From: Metallibacterium scheffleri
Lineage (GTDB): Bacteria; Pseudomonadota; Gammaproteobacteria; Xanthomonadales; Rhodanobacteraceae
Direction of reading: 5' to 3'
Assembly: GCF_002077135.1 (NCBI RefSeq)
Contig: NZ_LDOS01000002.1
Location: 1,116,001-1,180,000, forward strand
DNA: 64,000 nt
Part shown: positions 1-10,997 of the stretch, one piece after another
Layout of the letters: every line of letters starts with the position of its first letter
How positions within the stretch are numbered: the stretch's first letter is position 1
Notes under the pieces: generated by a model
The model's input: the letters and a program-made list of their open reading frames with translations, nothing else
The model's database searches: none
What the model was told of the DNA's origin: nothing
Made by a program: the position numbers and the translations under genes

Positions 1-359
1 GTCAGCCAGACGCCGGTCAGGTCCGGGCTGACCGCACTGGTGAAATGCACCTGCAGCACGCCACCCTTGTGCACGGTGATGCTGCTGATCTCGTTGCTGG
101 TCAGATAATCCGGCTCACCGACGTGCGCGGCGGCGTTGCTGTCCGGCGCCTTGCCGCGCTTGATGGCGTCCTCGATCGCCATCTTGGTGGCGGCCAGCAG
201 CAGCGAGCTGAGCGCGATATGCAACTCCTGCGGGTTGATCTCGGGCCCCTTGATGACGGTGGCGGCTGGTGCTGCCGTCGTGGTGGCGGGCGGCGCGGCC
301 AGCGCGGTGGCGCTGAGCAAGGTCAGCAGGCTGGCGAGCAGCACAATGAAACGACGCAT
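1..359 (-). CDS. Secreted protein of unknown function, cut by the window edge
   Basis: This frame is open from an ATG at 359 to the left edge of the window, so the C-terminus is missing; about 119 residues are visible. It begins with a clear signal peptide: MRRF, a hydrophobic stretch, then an ALAA cleavage site near residue 22. A low-complexity Ala/Thr/Pro segment follows, then a helical stretch. The last visible residues, around SITVHKGGVLQVHF, resemble the C-terminal beta region of type IV pilin-like proteins, but the N-terminus is an ordinary Sec signal and not a prepilin leader. The function is not recognised. The stop of gcdH lies 11 bases upstream on the same strand, so the two could be cotranscribed. 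Confidence 0.6.
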   Translation of the reverse strand, partial: MRRFIVLLASLLTLLSATALAAPPATTTAAPAATVIKGPEINPQELHIALSSLLLAATKMAIEDAIKRGKAPDSNAAAHVGEPDYLTSNEISSITVHKGGVLQVHFTSAVSPDLTGVWL

Positions 360-369
360 GGCAGTGTCC

Positions 370-1569
370 TCAGAACGCATTGATGCCGGTGATTTCGCGG
401 CCGACCACGAGCTGGTGCACGGTTTCGGTGCCCTCGTAGGTGATCACCGATTCCAGATTGAGCGCGTGGCGGATGGGTGAATGTTCGGTGGTGATGCCGG
501 CGGCGCCAAGCAGCTCGCGCGCCTCGCGGGCGATGTCCAGCGCCATGCGCACGTTATTCCATTTGGCCAGACTGACCTGGGTCGGATGCAGCGTCCCGGC
601 GTCTTTCATGCGGCCCAGATGCAGGGACAGCAACTGCGCGGTGGTGATGCGCCGCGCCATGTCGGCCAGCTTGAGTTGCACGGCCTGATTGGCGGCCACG
701 GGACGGTCGAACAGGATGCGCTCCCTGGTGTACTCCACCGCCTCGTGGAAACAGGCAATGGCAGCGCCGATCGGCCCCCAGGTGATGCCGTAACGCGCCT
801 GCGTCAGGCAGCCCAGCGGGCCTTTGAGACCCTTCACGCCGGGCAGGCGATTGGCATCGGGCACGCGCACACCATCGAAAAACAGCGCGCTGGTCACCGA
901 GGCGCGCAGCGACATCTTGCGGTGGATGTCGCGCGTCTCGAAGCCTTGCGTGCCACGCTCGACCAGGAAGCCCTGGATGCCATCGTCGGTCTGCGCCCAG
1001 ACGATGGCCACGTGCGCGAGGCCACCGTTGGTGATCCACATCTTGGCGCCGTCGATGATCCAGTCGCCACCCTCGCGGCGCGCGCGTGTTTTCATGTTGG
1101 CCGGATCGGAGCCGCCATGCGGCTCGGTGAGGCCGAAGCAGCCGATGACCGCGCCGCGCGCCATGACCGGCAGCCAGCGCTGGCGCTGTTCCTCGCTGCC
1201 ATAGGCGAAGATCGGGTACATGCACAGCGAGGTCTGCACCGACACGAAACTGCGCATGCCGGAATCGCCGCGTTCCAGTTCCTGGCAGATCAGGCCGTAA
1301 CTGACGGCGTTCATGCCGGCGCAGCCGTACTGCTCGGGGAAGTAGCTGCCCAGCAAACCCAGCTCCGCCATCTCGGCGATGAGTTCATGCGGAAACTCGC
1401 CCTTGTCGAAGTACTCGCCGATCACCGGCAGCACGCGTTCGTCGGTGAAGCGCGCCACGGTGTCCTGCACCATGCGCTCCTCGTCGGACAACTGGCTGCG
1501 GATGTCGTACAGGTCGTAGGGATCGAGGCGGGTGGCCATGGGGCGAACCGGTGCGGAAAGGTCGTGCAT
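370..1569 (-). CDS. gcdH: Glutaryl-CoA dehydrogenase (acyl-CoA dehydrogenase family)
   Basis: A flavin enzyme that oxidises and decarboxylates glutaryl-CoA to crotonyl-CoA in lysine and tryptophan breakdown, passing electrons to ETF. The 399-residue protein has the full acyl-CoA dehydrogenase architecture: helical N-domain, middle beta-domain with GLTEPHGGSDP, and C-terminal helical domain with NQAVQLKLADM. The catalytic base is the Glu of ITYEGTETVH, about residue 379, the position used by GcdH. Stretches such as TRARR, KMWITN and GRMKDAGT match GcdH better than short-chain dehydrogenases. The reading frame also allows a GTG at 1581; I prefer the ATG at 1569, which has AGG about six bases upstream. 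No other lysine-degradation gene is adjacent. Confidence 0.9.
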   Translation of the reverse strand: MHDLSAPVRPMATRLDPYDLYDIRSQLSDEERMVQDTVARFTDERVLPVIGEYFDKGEFPHELIAEMAELGLLGSYFPEQYGCAGMNAVSYGLICQELERGDSGMRSFVSVQTSLCMYPIFAYGSEEQRQRWLPVMARGAVIGCFGLTEPHGGSDPANMKTRARREGGDWIIDGAKMWITNGGLAHVAIVWAQTDDGIQGFLVERGTQGFETRDIHRKMSLRASVTSALFFDGVRVPDANRLPGVKGLKGPLGCLTQARYGITWGPIGAAIACFHEAVEYTRERILFDRPVAANQAVQLKLADMARRITTAQLLSLHLGRMKDAGTLHPTQVSLAKWNNVRMALDIAREARELLGAAGITTEHSPIRHALNLESVITYEGTETVHQLVVGREITGINAF

Positions 1570-1611
1570 TTTAGCCTGCACGCGCGTGCTCGCGCCGTGC
1601 GCGTCGCCAGG

Positions 1612-2517
1612 TCAGGCGCGCGGCACGTGTCCGGTGGCCACGTGGCGCCGTGCCGAATCGACGTTGGCCTGCGAATCGTCGAAGAAAATATCGGCGCCGA
1701 AAGCCTGCAGAAACGGGCCCTTGTCGCGTCCGCCCAGAAACAGCGCCTCGTCGATGCGCACGCCCCAGTGGCGCAGGGTCAGGATCACGCGCTTGTGCGC
1801 CGGCGCCGAACGCGCCGTGACCAGGGCAATGCGCAGCGGCGAATCCTCGGCCGGAAATGCCGATTGCAGGCGCTGCAACGCGGCCAGGAAACCGCGGAAT
1901 GGACCGCCTTCCAGCGGCTCGAGTTGGCGCTCGCGTTCGTGCTGGTGGAAGGCCTCCAGACCCTGCTCGGCGGAGATGCGCTCGCCCTCCTCGCCAAACA
2001 GCACGGCGTCGCCATCGAAGGCGATGCGCAACTGCGGCGACAGTTCGGCCGGCGCCGCCGAAGGCAGGATGGTGGCCGCGGCGACGCCGGCCTTGAGCGC
2101 GCGCGCCACGTCCTCGGCGTGCGCCGACAAGAACAGATCAGCGCCGAATGGGTGCACATAACCCGCCGTGGGCGCGCCGCTGGTGAAGGCCGCGCGCACG
2201 ATCTCCATGCCGTAGTGCTGGATCGAGTTGAAGATGCGCAGCCCGGTATCGCCGGAGTTGCGCGACAGCAGGATCACCTCGACGCGCGGCGCCGTGGGCG
2301 CCAGCGTGTTCAGTCGCAGCAGCTTCTGCGCCAGCGGAAACGCCACGCCAGGTGCCAGCACCTCGTCCTCGTGCGCGATCTGGAACTGCCGGTAGGCCTC
2401 CAGGCCCTCGCGCTCGAACAGCGTGTGACTCTCGCCCAGGTCGAACAGCGCACGCGATGAAATCGCCACGACAAGGCGGTCATCGGCTGCGGCGTGCGGG
2501 TTGTGTGCGTTGGGCAT
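1612..2517 (-). CDS. Cytosolic 5'-nucleotidase family protein
   Basis: Related to the cytosolic 5'-nucleotidase (NT5C1-type) family, which hydrolyses nucleoside monophosphates, so a role in nucleotide turnover is likely. The 301-residue protein starts MPNAHNPH. Typical features are LVVAISSRALFDL near the N-terminus, the ILLSRNSGDTGLRIFNSI block, IAFDGDAVLFGEEGE, which carries an acidic DGD motif, and a C-terminal LVTARSAPAHKRVI block followed by FDDSQANVDSARRHV. The frame is open upstream to 2619, but that extension overlaps the end of nadK and looks non-coding, so I chose the ATG at 2517. The substrate cannot be read from the sequence. Confidence 0.8.
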   Translation of the reverse strand: MPNAHNPHAAADDRLVVAISSRALFDLGESHTLFEREGLEAYRQFQIAHEDEVLAPGVAFPLAQKLLRLNTLAPTAPRVEVILLSRNSGDTGLRIFNSIQHYGMEIVRAAFTSGAPTAGYVHPFGADLFLSAHAEDVARALKAGVAAATILPSAAPAELSPQLRIAFDGDAVLFGEEGERISAEQGLEAFHQHERERQLEPLEGGPFRGFLAALQRLQSAFPAEDSPLRIALVTARSAPAHKRVILTLRHWGVRIDEALFLGGRDKGPFLQAFGADIFFDDSQANVDSARRHVATGHVPRA

Positions 2518-2608
2518 GGGTGGTGAAAAATGGAGCGGACTCGGGATTGGGACCCATGCAGACTGACATGATTTGGAGGCAGCGCAAGTGCAGTCCCGGG
2601 TCCCGGTT

Positions 2609-3373
2609 CTACAAGGCAAACTGCTCGTCGAGGATACGCTCGGCCAGCTTGTGTTCGGGATCGAACAGCAGGGTCACGGCGCGCGCGGACTGCGCGCGCA
2701 CAATGACGCTGCGTATGTCGCGCACTTCATGGAAGTCGGCGGTGACGCTGACCGGACGCAACACGGGCTCGCGCACCTCGATGCGCACTTCGGTGTCCAT
2801 TGGCAACAGCGCGCCGCGCCAGCGCCGCGGGCGGAACGGGCTGATCGGGGTGAGCGCGAGCACGTTGGCATCCAGCGGCAGGATGGGGCCGTGCGCGGAC
2901 AGGTTGTAAGCGGTGGAGCCGGCCGGCGTGGCCAGCAGCGCGCCGTCGCAAATCAGTTCGTCAAGTTTCACCTGGCCGTTGAGCGCGATTTGCAGGTGCG
3001 CGGCCTGGTTGGTCTGGCGCAGCAGCGCGACTTCGTTGAAGGCCAGCGCGTCTTCGCTGCCAGACTCGCGCGTGTGCACGCGCATGTGCAACGGCGCCAG
3101 CGGCGTGGCGTGCGCGCGCGCCAGGCGTGCAGGCAGATCGTCGGCATGGAAGTGGTTCATCAAAAAACCGACCTTGCCCAGCTTCATGCCGTACACCGGC
3201 ACCTGCAGGTCGAGCATCGCGTGCAGGGTGCGCAGCATGAACCCATCGCCACCCAGCGCGACCAGCACTTCGGCCTGCCGCTGCGCCACTTCGCCGTAGC
3301 GCGCGACCAGCGTCGCGCGCGCCTGCTGCGCCTCGGCCGTGGGGTTGGCCAGGAACGCGATACGCGTGCTCAC
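2609..3373 (-). CDS. nadK: NAD kinase
   Basis: Phosphorylates NAD+ to NADP+ using ATP in the cytoplasm. The 254-residue protein has the diagnostic GGDG motif at residues 41-44, whose Asp is the catalytic base, then GFLMNH, the FNEV motif and a [16 protein letters not shown] block that binds the nucleotide. It belongs to the short NAD kinases, lacking the N-terminal extension of the roughly 290-residue enteric enzyme. It lies 91 bases upstream of the nucleotidase on the same strand, and its start is only 40 bases from the end of the glutamate dehydrogenase gene, so cotranscription with both is possible. Confidence 0.92.
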   Translation of the reverse strand: MSTRIAFLANPTAEAQQARATLVARYGEVAQRQAEVLVALGGDGFMLRTLHAMLDLQVPVYGMKLGKVGFLMNHFHADDLPARLARAHATPLAPLHMRVHTRESGSEDALAFNEVALLRQTNQAAHLQIALNGQVKLDELICDGALLATPAGSTAYNLSAHGPILPLDANVLALTPISPFRPRRWRGALLPMDTEVRIEVREPVLRPVSVTADFHEVRDIRSVIVRAQSARAVTLLFDPEHKLAERILDEQFAL

Positions 3374-3413
3374 GCGCGCAGCGCCGGCAAGGCCCCGGGC
3401 CGCGGCACGCGGA

Positions 3414-6400
3414 TCACGCCGTGCCGGCCTGGGCCAGCTGCGCGAGCCGGCGCACCGCCACCGAGGCGATCGGATAATCCAGCGGCAGTGCGCGGATCTC
3501 GCCGAGCATGGTCAGCGTATGGTGCAGCCCGACGTCCTCGCGCGCCAGCCACTGCTCGACGCCGAGGCCACTGGCCAGCACCTGCACCGCGAGCTGCCGA
3601 TGCTGATGCGCGAGTTCATCGCGCAACGAGCCGCGCGCCTGCGCATGCCAGCGGCTTTCCACCGGCAGCTCCTCGATGCGTGCGCGCATCCAGTCCAGTT
3701 CCAGCGCCGTGCCGAGATCGAAGAACGCATGCGCCACGCGCGCGATCGGCTGCTTGCTGTCATGCGCCACCTCGACCACGTCCAGGGCCAGGCCCAGCGT
3801 GGACAGCGCGGCGAGCTTCTGTGCCAGGGCATCCGGCAAGCCGGCCTGCTGCCAGCGCTGCACCAGCTCGGCATGCGCCTTGCGCCCGGCTTCTGGCAGG
3901 CTGGCGGGGATCGCGGCACGCACCTCGGCGAAGCCTGCGTCGTAGCGCTGCACCTGGGCGGCAATATCCAGCGTGGCACCGGGACGATTGAGCAACCAGC
4001 GCGTCAGGCTGCGCACCAGCTCCCACACTGCAAGCACGGCCTCGATCTGCACCGCGTCGGTGACGCTGCCATCCAGCGCCTCGATCTCGGCCCACAGCTC
4101 GCGCGCCTGCATGACCTCGCGGGCGATGGTGAAGGCCTTGGCCACGGCCGCCGCGCCCTGCCCGGTGTCCTCCTGCATGCGCAGCATGAAGCTGGCGCCC
4201 ATGCGGTTGACCAGGGTATTGGTGACGGCCGTGGCGATGATCTCGCGCTTCAGGCGGTGGCGCTGCATGTGCGCGGCGTAGGGGCCGTGCAGCGGCTCGG
4301 GGAAATAGCGCACCAGCTCACGTGCGAGATAAGCATCCTCGGGCACGTCGGAATCCAGCATCTGCTGGTAGATCTTGATCTTGTCGTAGGACAGCAGGAT
4401 CGCCAGCTCCGGGCGGGTGAGGCCGAGGCCACGCGTCTTGCGCTCGGCCAGCTCGGTGTCGGTGGGCAGATACTCGATGCCGCGGTCCAGCGTGCCGTCG
4501 GCCTCGAGCGTGCGGATCAAGTGTCCGAACGAGCCCAGCCGCTTGACCGCCATGTGCTCCATCAGGCTGATCGCCTGGTTCTGGCGATAGTTGTCCCACA
4601 GCACCAGGCGCGCGATCTCGTCGGTCATGCCGGGCAGCAGGCGATTGCGCGCTGCTTCGTCCAGCTCGCCGCGCTGCACGGCGTCGTTGAGCAGGATTTT
4701 GATGTTGACCTCGTGATCGGAGGTGTCCACGCCGGCCGAGTTGTCGATGAAATCGGTGTTGAGCTGCACGCCGTGGAAGGCCGCCTCGATGCGCCCGCGC
4801 TGGGTCAGGCCGAGATTGCCACCCTCGCCGACGATCTTGCAGCGCAGCTCGTTGCCGTTCAGGCGGATCGCGTTGTTGGCGCGGTCGCCGACGTCGGCGC
4901 TGGTTTCGCTGCTGGCCTTGACGTAGGTGCCGATGCCGCCATTCCACAGCAGGTCCACCGGCGCCTTCAGGATCGCGCGCAACAGATCGGTGGTCGCCAT
5001 GTGCTCGACCTCGTCGCCGATGCCCAGCGCGGCGCGTACTTCGGGCGAGATGGGTATGGACTTGCTGCTGCGCGGCCAGATGCCGCCGCCCTTGGAGATC
5101 GTGCTCTTGTCATAGTCCTGCCAGCTCGAACGCGGCAGCTTGAACATGCGCTCGCGCTCGGCGAACGAGCGTGCGGCATCCGGGTTGGGATCGAGAAAAA
5201 TATCGCGATGGTCGAACGCGGCCAGCAGGCGGATGTGCCGGGACAGCAACATCGCGTTGCCGAATACGTCGCCGGACATGTCGCCGATACCGACGCAGGT
5301 GAAGTCCTCGCGCTGACAATCGCGCCCGAGCGCGCGGAAGTGGCGCTTGATCGACTCCCAGCCACCGCGCGCGGTGATCGCCATGCGCTTGTGGTCGTAG
5401 CCGTGCGAGCCACCGGAAGCAAACGCATCGCCCAGCCAGTAATCGTGCTCGATGGAAATGCTGTTGGCGATATCCGAAAACGTCGCCGTGCCCTTGTCGG
5501 CGGCCACCACCAGATAGGGATCGTCCTGGTCGTGCCGCACCACGTCCTGCGGCGGCACGATATGGCCCTCGACGATGTTGTCGGTGATGTCCAGCAGCGC
5601 GTTGACGAACAGGCGGTAGCAGGCGATACCCTCGGCCAGCTGCGCTTCGCGATCGCCACCGACGGGCGGGCGCTTGACGAAGAAGCCGCCTTTGGAACCC
5701 ACCGGCACGATCACCGTGTTCTTGACCATCTGCGCCTTGACCAGGCCCAGCACCTCGGTGCGGAAATCCTCGCGCCGGTCGGACCAGCGCAGGCCGCCGC
5801 GCGCGACCGGGCCGAAGCGCAGATGGATGCCTTCGACGCGCGGGCTGTACACGAAAATCTCGCGGTACGGGCGCGGCTTGGGCAGCTCGGGCACGCGTGC
5901 GCAATCGAATTTGTAATTGATGTACTCGCGTACCAAGCCTTCCTGGCGCTGGAAATATCCGGTGCGCAGCGTGGCGCGCACCACGCCTAGGAACAGGCGC
6001 AGGATGCGGTCATCGTCGAGGCTTTGCACATCGTCCAGCGCGGCCTTCAGCGCCTGCTCGATGCACGCGACCTGCTCGGCGCGCGGCAGCGCCATGGACT
6101 TGATCAGGTCGTCGATCAGCGCGGGATTGCGCACGCGCAGCTCGGCATCCACCAGCGTTTCCAGCTCGGCCTTGAACCGCGCCTGCGCGGTCGCGTCAAG
6201 CTGCTCGCGGCGCGGATCGAACCTGGCCATGAACAGCTCCACCAGCAGGCCGGCGATCAGCGGATAGCGCCCGATCACTTCCTCCATGTAGGGCTGCGAA
6301 TAGGGCAGGCCGACTTGCAGAAGGTACTTGCAGTAGCCGCGCAGCACGGCGACCTGGCGCCATTCCATGCACGCACCCAGCACCAGGCGGTTGAAGCCGT

Positions 6401-8318
6401 CGTTCTCGGCCTGGCCACGCCAGATCGCGGCGAAGGCCTCGGCGAACGGCACGGCCACGCTTGCCACCGGGAACGCCAGCCCGGCCGGCTCGGCCAGATC
6501 GAAATCGTGGATGGTCACCGGCGTGCCGTGCATTTCCAGTTCGAGCAGATGCTCGGCGCTGATGCGCACGCCGAGATTCTCCAGCATCGGCAGCACATCC
6601 GATAGCGACACCGGCGCACCGAAGTGGATGACCTTGAAGCGCAGCGCGCCGCTGCCACCAACGCGGTACAGCGAGATGGCTGCGTCGTCAGCGCCGCGCA
6701 GGCCAGCGAGGTGCTGCACATCGTCGGCGGCCAGCTCGGCACCGACGTCCTCGATGTATTCGACAGGCAGCAAGCGGCCAAAGCGGTTGGCCAGGCGCAG
6801 GCCCTTTTCCTCGCCGTGGTGACGAATCAGCACTTCGCGCAGGTCGTCGTGCCAGTTGCGCGACAACGCGGCGACCGATTGTTCCAGCGTGGCGACATCC
6901 ACTTGCACCTGTGCACCGGTGCGCGGCCTCACCACGGCATATAACCGCGCCAGCGGCGATTCATCGACCAACACCTGCGAGTCGATGCGGTCGCCGCTGA
7001 GCGCATCACGCAGCATGTGCTCCAGACGCTCGCGCACACCGGCGCTGAAGCGCTCGCGCGGCACGTAGATCAGGCACGAATAGAAACGTCCGTAACGATC
7101 GGCGCGCAGGAACAGGCGCGGACGCGCGCGCTCGGCCAAACCGAGCACGCCCATGGCGGTGGCTTCCAGTTCATCCGGACTGGCCTGGAACAGTTCATCG
7201 CGCGGCAGGGTTTCAAGAATGTGGCGCAGGACCTTGCCCAGGTGCGAATCGCGGCGCAGGCCGGACCGATCCAGAATCGCGCTGACGCGCCGACGCACCA
7301 GCGGAATATCCTGCGGGCGCGCGGTGTAAGCCGAGGAAGTGAACAGGCCGAGGAAGCGCTGTTCCATCACCGGCTTGCCCTGCGCATCGAAGCGCAACAC
7401 GCCGATGTAGTCCATGTATCCGGCACGGTGCACCGTGGCGCGCGCGTTGGTCTTGGTCAGGATTACCGACCGCTGCGCACCGGCTAGCGGCAGGTCGCCG
7501 GTCACCAGGCTCTTCAGCGAGCGCGACGCGTGCGAGCGTTCACGCTCGCGCAAAATGCCAAGGCCCGAATGCGCGATCGCACGCAGGACTTCGTCGCCGC
7601 CCTCGGTAACCACCTCGTACTCGCGATAGCCCAGTAGCGTGAAATTGTCGGCGGCCACCCAACGCAGGAATTCCTGCGCCTCGCCGATGCTGGCTGCATC
7701 CGCGCCCGGGTGCTGCGGCAACTGCGTGGCGATCTCCAGCATGCGTTCGCGCATCGCACCCCAGTCGCTCACCGCGGCACGCACATCGGCCAGCGCGGAT
7801 TCGATCGCAGTCTGCAGCCGCATCACCTCGCTGGCGTCGGCGAGGCGATCGATCTCCAGATACATCAACGATTCGGCGATGCCATCCTCACCCAATCCCA
7901 GCAGGTTGCCGCCGGCGTCGCGGCGCACGCTGAGCACCGGGTGCAGCAGCGTATGGATGTCGAGGTTCTCGGCACGCACCGCCATGGTCACCGAATCGAC
8001 CAGAAACGGCATGTCGTCGGTGAGGATGCTGATCGCGGTGAACAGGTTCTCGGCGCTGTGCCCCTCGCCGCCGGGCTTGTGCACCAGCACGCGCGCCTGG
8101 CCGGGACGGCGCTCGCGCATGAAACCCAGCAGGTGCGAGGCCAATGCGGCCCAGTCATCGGACGGGCGCGAAGACAGTTCGCTGTCAGCGGCGCGCCCGA
8201 GCAATGCTTGGGCGAATGGTGCGCCGATTTGCTTGTGTTGCGCCGCAAGCTTGCCGGTGACTTCCTTGATCAGGGCGGCATGCGACGTTGAGCGATCACT
8301 CTGGGCTAGCGCGTTCAT
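3414..8318 (-). CDS. NAD-specific glutamate dehydrogenase, large (180-kDa) class
   Basis: Deaminates L-glutamate to 2-oxoglutarate with NAD+, feeding the TCA cycle. At 1634 residues it has the size of the very large bacterial GDH class, in which the catalytic domain is flanked by long N- and C-terminal regions with regulatory roles. The catalytic core is visible near the middle: [20 protein letters not shown], then [16 protein letters not shown] with the catalytic Lys, then the Rossmann stretch around [15 protein letters not shown]. The N-terminal region contains the [10 protein letters not shown] and ACT-like segments typical of this class. I start at the ATG at 8318 (MNALAQSD), which has GGAA upstream; an upstream extension to 8351 is open but has no better signal. 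Confidence 0.92.
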   Translation of the reverse strand: MNALAQSDRSTSHAALIKEVTGKLAAQHKQIGAPFAQALLGRAADSELSSRPSDDWAALASHLLGFMRERRPGQARVLVHKPGGEGHSAENLFTAISILTDDMPFLVDSVTMAVRAENLDIHTLLHPVLSVRRDAGGNLLGLGEDGIAESLMYLEIDRLADASEVMRLQTAIESALADVRAAVSDWGAMRERMLEIATQLPQHPGADAASIGEAQEFLRWVAADNFTLLGYREYEVVTEGGDEVLRAIAHSGLGILRERERSHASRSLKSLVTGDLPLAGAQRSVILTKTNARATVHRAGYMDYIGVLRFDAQGKPVMEQRFLGLFTSSAYTARPQDIPLVRRRVSAILDRSGLRRDSHLGKVLRHILETLPRDELFQASPDELEATAMGVLGLAERARPRLFLRADRYGRFYSCLIYVPRERFSAGVRERLEHMLRDALSGDRIDSQVLVDESPLARLYAVVRPRTGAQVQVDVATLEQSVAALSRNWHDDLREVLIRHHGEEKGLRLANRFGRLLPVEYIEDVGAELAADDVQHLAGLRGADDAAISLYRVGGSGALRFKVIHFGAPVSLSDVLPMLENLGVRISAEHLLELEMHGTPVTIHDFDLAEPAGLAFPVASVAVPFAEAFAAIWRGQAENDGFNRLVLGACMEWRQVAVLRGYCKYLLQVGLPYSQPYMEEVIGRYPLIAGLLVELFMARFDPRREQLDATAQARFKAELETLVDAELRVRNPALIDDLIKSMALPRAEQVACIEQALKAALDDVQSLDDDRILRLFLGVVRATLRTGYFQRQEGLVREYINYKFDCARVPELPKPRPYREIFVYSPRVEGIHLRFGPVARGGLRWSDRREDFRTEVLGLVKAQMVKNTVIVPVGSKGGFFVKRPPVGGDREAQLAEGIACYRLFVNALLDITDNIVEGHIVPPQDVVRHDQDDPYLVVAADKGTATFSDIANSISIEHDYWLGDAFASGGSHGYDHKRMAITARGGWESIKRHFRALGRDCQREDFTCVGIGDMSGDVFGNAMLLSRHIRLLAAFDHRDIFLDPNPDAARSFAERERMFKLPRSSWQDYDKSTISKGGGIWPRSSKSIPISPEVRAALGIGDEVEHMATTDLLRAILKAPVDLLWNGGIGTYVKASSETSADVGDRANNAIRLNGNELRCKIVGEGGNLGLTQRGRIEAAFHGVQLNTDFIDNSAGVDTSDHEVNIKILLNDAVQRGELDEAARNRLLPGMTDEIARLVLWDNYRQNQAISLMEHMAVKRLGSFGHLIRTLEADGTLDRGIEYLPTDTELAERKTRGLGLTRPELAILLSYDKIKIYQQMLDSDVPEDAYLARELVRYFPEPLHGPYAAHMQRHRLKREIIATAVTNTLVNRMGASFMLRMQEDTGQGAAAVAKAFTIAREVMQARELWAEIEALDGSVTDAVQIEAVLAVWELVRSLTRWLLNRPGATLDIAAQVQRYDAGFAEVRAAIPASLPEAGRKAHAELVQRWQQAGLPDALAQKLAALSTLGLALDVVEVAHDSKQPIARVAHAFFDLGTALELDWMRARIEELPVESRWHAQARGSLRDELAHQHRQLAVQVLASGLGVEQWLAREDVGLHHTLTMLGEIRALPLDYPIASVAVRRLAQLAQAGTA

Positions 8319-8821
8319 CGAGATTCCGTAAGCGATAATGGGATGGCACAACAGACCCGTGGCCAGCCCGAAAGTTTACCCCCGCACGGTGACGTCTGGC
8401 AGCGGCATGGAGGCGGGCGTGTAGTCCTGCACTTACACCGCATCGCGCCAGCGCCCGACTGACACAGCGCTGCACACCGCGCAGACTCCGCTGAGTCACC
8501 GCGAGCGCTGCAGGACGCGGCAAGCAGGATGCTCATCGTCAAGTGACTCGTCGGGCCGTGCGCGGGGGCGCAAGGCCCGATTCTTGCTGGATTTTCCGCG
8601 GCGCAGGACGCCGTGGTGCAGGCGCATAGTGTCTGATTCGGCATGGCCCCATGGCTGCATGCATGTGCAGTTCGGCTCGTTAGCTGCAGTTTTGAATGCA
8701 ATGCAACGCACGTCGATCCGTTCAGCATTTGCAATGCCTGACCTACTGCCGGTCCGGCACAAACGATGCGATGATGGCCCGCCCTGACCGCCCGCGGCGC
8801 AGCCATCGAGGCCCCTGTCCT
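8319..8821. other. Intergenic region between divergent gdh and gloB
   Basis: About 500 bases with no convincing gene. It must hold the promoters of the leftward glutamate dehydrogenase and the rightward gloB. The stretch near 8680-8750 is locally less GC-rich and repeats the motif TGCAATGC twice, but I could not assign -35/-10 boxes with confidence. Frames open here have no recognisable domain or start signal. Confidence 0.4.
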
Positions 8822-9589
8822 GTGCAATTGCGCGCTATCCCGGCCTTTGCCGACAACTACATCTGGATGCTCAGCGATGACCTCGGCAATGCGCTGGTCG
8901 TTGACCCGGGTGTCGCGGGACCGGTCGAAGCCGCGCTGCAGGCGCACGAACTGCGCCTGCGCACGATCCTGATCACGCATCACCACGCCGACCATATCGG
9001 CGGCCTGCAGGCCCTGGCTGCGCACCATCACCCGGCCGTGTACATGGCCGATGACGCACGCATCGGCGGCGATGGGCAACGCGTCCACCACGGCGAAACA
9101 CTGACACTGGCCGCGCCTGCACTGCGCGCTGTGGTGCTCGCCCTGCCCGGCCATACGCGCAACCACGTGGCCTATCACCTCGCGCCATGGCTGTTCTGCG
9201 GCGATGCCTTGTTCAGCCTCGGCTGCGGGCGTTTGTTCGAGGGAACCCCCGCAGACCTGCTGCTGAGCATGCAACGCATTGCCGCGCTGCCGCCGGATAC
9301 GCTGGTCTGCGCCGCCCACGAATACACCCTGGCCAATGCCACCTTCGCGCTGAGTGTGGAACCCGATAACGACGCGCTGCGTGCGCGTCGGGAGCACGTG
9401 CAGTCGTTGCGCGCACGCGACCTGCCAAGTCTTCCGGTTGCCCTGGCCGAGGAACGTGCCAGCAATCCGTTTTTGCGTTGGGATGCACCCACCGTGCGCG
9501 CCTGGTGCGCTGCGCACGGTGCAGCCACGGCCTCACCCGCAGCTTGCCTGGGCGCCTTGCGCGCCGGCAAAGACGCGTTCCGCGCATGA
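8822..9589 (+). CDS. gloB: Hydroxyacylglutathione hydrolase (glyoxalase II)
   Basis: Hydrolyses S-lactoylglutathione to D-lactate and glutathione, the second step of methylglyoxal detoxification. It is a metallo-beta-lactamase-fold enzyme with the metal-binding motif THHHADH near residue 50, a later LPGHT, the CGDALFS block and the C-terminal AHEYT that contacts glutathione. I choose the GTG at 8822, giving 255 residues and the standard family opening (QLRAIPAFADNYIW); GAGG lies 10 bases upstream. The frame is open back to 8696, but that would add about 42 residues that no family member has. The stop overlaps the mltD start as ATGA, the conserved gloB-mltD pairing. Confidence 0.93.
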   Translation: MQLRAIPAFADNYIWMLSDDLGNALVVDPGVAGPVEAALQAHELRLRTILITHHHADHIGGLQALAAHHHPAVYMADDARIGGDGQRVHHGETLTLAAPALRAVVLALPGHTRNHVAYHLAPWLFCGDALFSLGCGRLFEGTPADLLLSMQRIAALPPDTLVCAAHEYTLANATFALSVEPDNDALRARREHVQSLRARDLPSLPVALAEERASNPFLRWDAPTVRAWCAAHGAATASPAACLGALRAGKDAFRA

Positions 9590-10929
9590 CTCGCGCAGCG
9601 CGTCTATTTGCAGCGGCAGGGCTTGCCGTGCTGCTTGCCGGATGCGCGAGCGCGCCGCCAGTGCGACCACAGGCGCCGGCGCTTGCGATCGCGCCGACAC
9701 CCGTGCCTGCGGGCGCCGGCAGCATCGCAAGACTTCCAATACCGGTCGTTCCTGCACCGGCACCGCGCGATCTGTGGCAACGCATGCGTGCCGGACTGGC
9801 CATGCCGGGCTGCGATGCCGATCCGCGAATCGTGCCGATGGCGCGCATGCTGGTGGGCGATCCGAACGTTTTCGAGCAGACCCTGTCGACACTACGTCCG
9901 ATGATCGCGTTGGTGCAACAAGCGGTGGAGGCTGCCGGTATCCCCAGCGACTTCACGCTGCTGCCGATGGTGGAAAGCGGCTATCGCCCGGACGCCGTAG
10001 GCCCGGGCAATTTCATCGGCATGTGGCAGTTCGATCGCGGCACCGCGCGTGCGGCAGGCATGCCGCTCGTGCCTGGCTATGACGGCCGCCGCGACCCCTG
10101 GATATCCAGCGTGCGCGCCACGCGCATGCTGGCCCGCTACGGTCGCGATTTCGACGATTGGCGCCTGGTCGTGTGGGCGTTCAATCAAGGCGAATGGGGC
10201 ATCAAACGCATGCTCGCCCAACGCGGGGAGCCGCCGGCAAATCCGGCCCTGCCCGACTGGCCGATGAATGCACCGGCACGCGATTATCTGCTGCGCCTGA
10301 TGGCCTATAGCTGCGTGATCCGCGAACCAGGCCGCTTCGACATCCACCTGCCGCCGTCGGTACCGCCTGCCCAGCTCTGGCTGGCGCGACTCGACGCCCC
10401 GCTGCGACCAGCGCTGGCAGCCCATCTCGCCGGCCTGCCCGCGGCGACCGTGCGCATGCTCAATAACGGCTATTTGCGCGATCGGATGCCCGCCGATGCC
10501 CCCATGCATTTGTTGTTGCCGCGTGCGGCCCGCCAGCGGTTTCTCGATTTCTACGCACAATTGCCACCTCGACAATGGGCCGATTTCACCCGCTACCGCG
10601 TGCAGCGCAGCGACTCGTTGCTCAGCCTGCTGCCGCATCTCGGCAACACGGACGTGCAGCGCTTGGCCAGCATCAATGCCATCGAGCCCGATGCCATGCT
10701 CGCGCCAGGCACCATGCTGTGGCTGCCCAAGGCGCAGTACCAGCACGCGCTGACACGCGTGGGCGGCGCCTCTGGTGTGCCGGTCTGGCACGATGTCAGC
10801 ACGGGTGAAAGCCTGTGGTCATTGGCACGACGCTTTCGCGTGACGGTGGGCGAATTGCGCGCCTGGAATCATCTGCACGGCAACGAACTGCGCGTGGGTC
10901 AGCGTTTGCGCCTGGATGCGCCGGGATAG
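9586..10929 (+). CDS. mltD: Membrane-bound lytic murein transglycosylase D, lipoprotein
   Basis: Cleaves peptidoglycan glycan strands to 1,6-anhydro products at the periplasmic side of the envelope. The 447-residue protein starts with a lipoprotein signal (LLAGC, lipidated Cys20). The SLT domain holds the catalytic Glu in [13 protein letters not shown], followed by [14 protein letters not shown] and the [14 protein letters not shown] block. Two LysM-type peptidoglycan-binding segments end the protein: [13 protein letters not shown] and [18 protein letters not shown]. In many relatives the SLT motif after Glu is SAFDP; here it is GYRPDA with [10 protein letters not shown], still consistent with the MltD group. 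Its start overlaps gloB by four bases, suggesting translational coupling. Confidence 0.9.
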   Translation: MTRAARLFAAAGLAVLLAGCASAPPVRPQAPALAIAPTPVPAGAGSIARLPIPVVPAPAPRDLWQRMRAGLAMPGCDADPRIVPMARMLVGDPNVFEQTLSTLRPMIALVQQAVEAAGIPSDFTLLPMVESGYRPDAVGPGNFIGMWQFDRGTARAAGMPLVPGYDGRRDPWISSVRATRMLARYGRDFDDWRLVVWAFNQGEWGIKRMLAQRGEPPANPALPDWPMNAPARDYLLRLMAYSCVIREPGRFDIHLPPSVPPAQLWLARLDAPLRPALAAHLAGLPAATVRMLNNGYLRDRMPADAPMHLLLPRAARQRFLDFYAQLPPRQWADFTRYRVQRSDSLLSLLPHLGNTDVQRLASINAIEPDAMLAPGTMLWLPKAQYQHALTRVGGASGVPVWHDVSTGESLWSLARRFRVTVGELRAWNHLHGNELRVGQRLRLDAPG

Positions 10930-10997
10930 GCGCCGCACGCGCAGGCGTTACACTTGCGCGCCAGCACGCCACCGCGTGCCAATCATCCGGAGGACAC

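Noticed and set aside
481-2460. Long open frame (about 660 codons) opposite gcdH and the nucleotidase gene
   Set aside because: It is a GC-rich shadow frame: the opposite strand encodes clear enzymes with catalytic motifs, while this translation is Ala/Arg/His-rich with no family.
3339-5990. Open frame of about 880 codons opposite the glutamate dehydrogenase gene
   Set aside because: The minus strand encodes the whole conserved GDH; this frame has no recognisable domain.
8696-8821. N-terminal extension of gloB
   Set aside because: The extra 42 residues have no counterpart in glyoxalase II; the GTG at 8822 with GAGG upstream gives the normal length.
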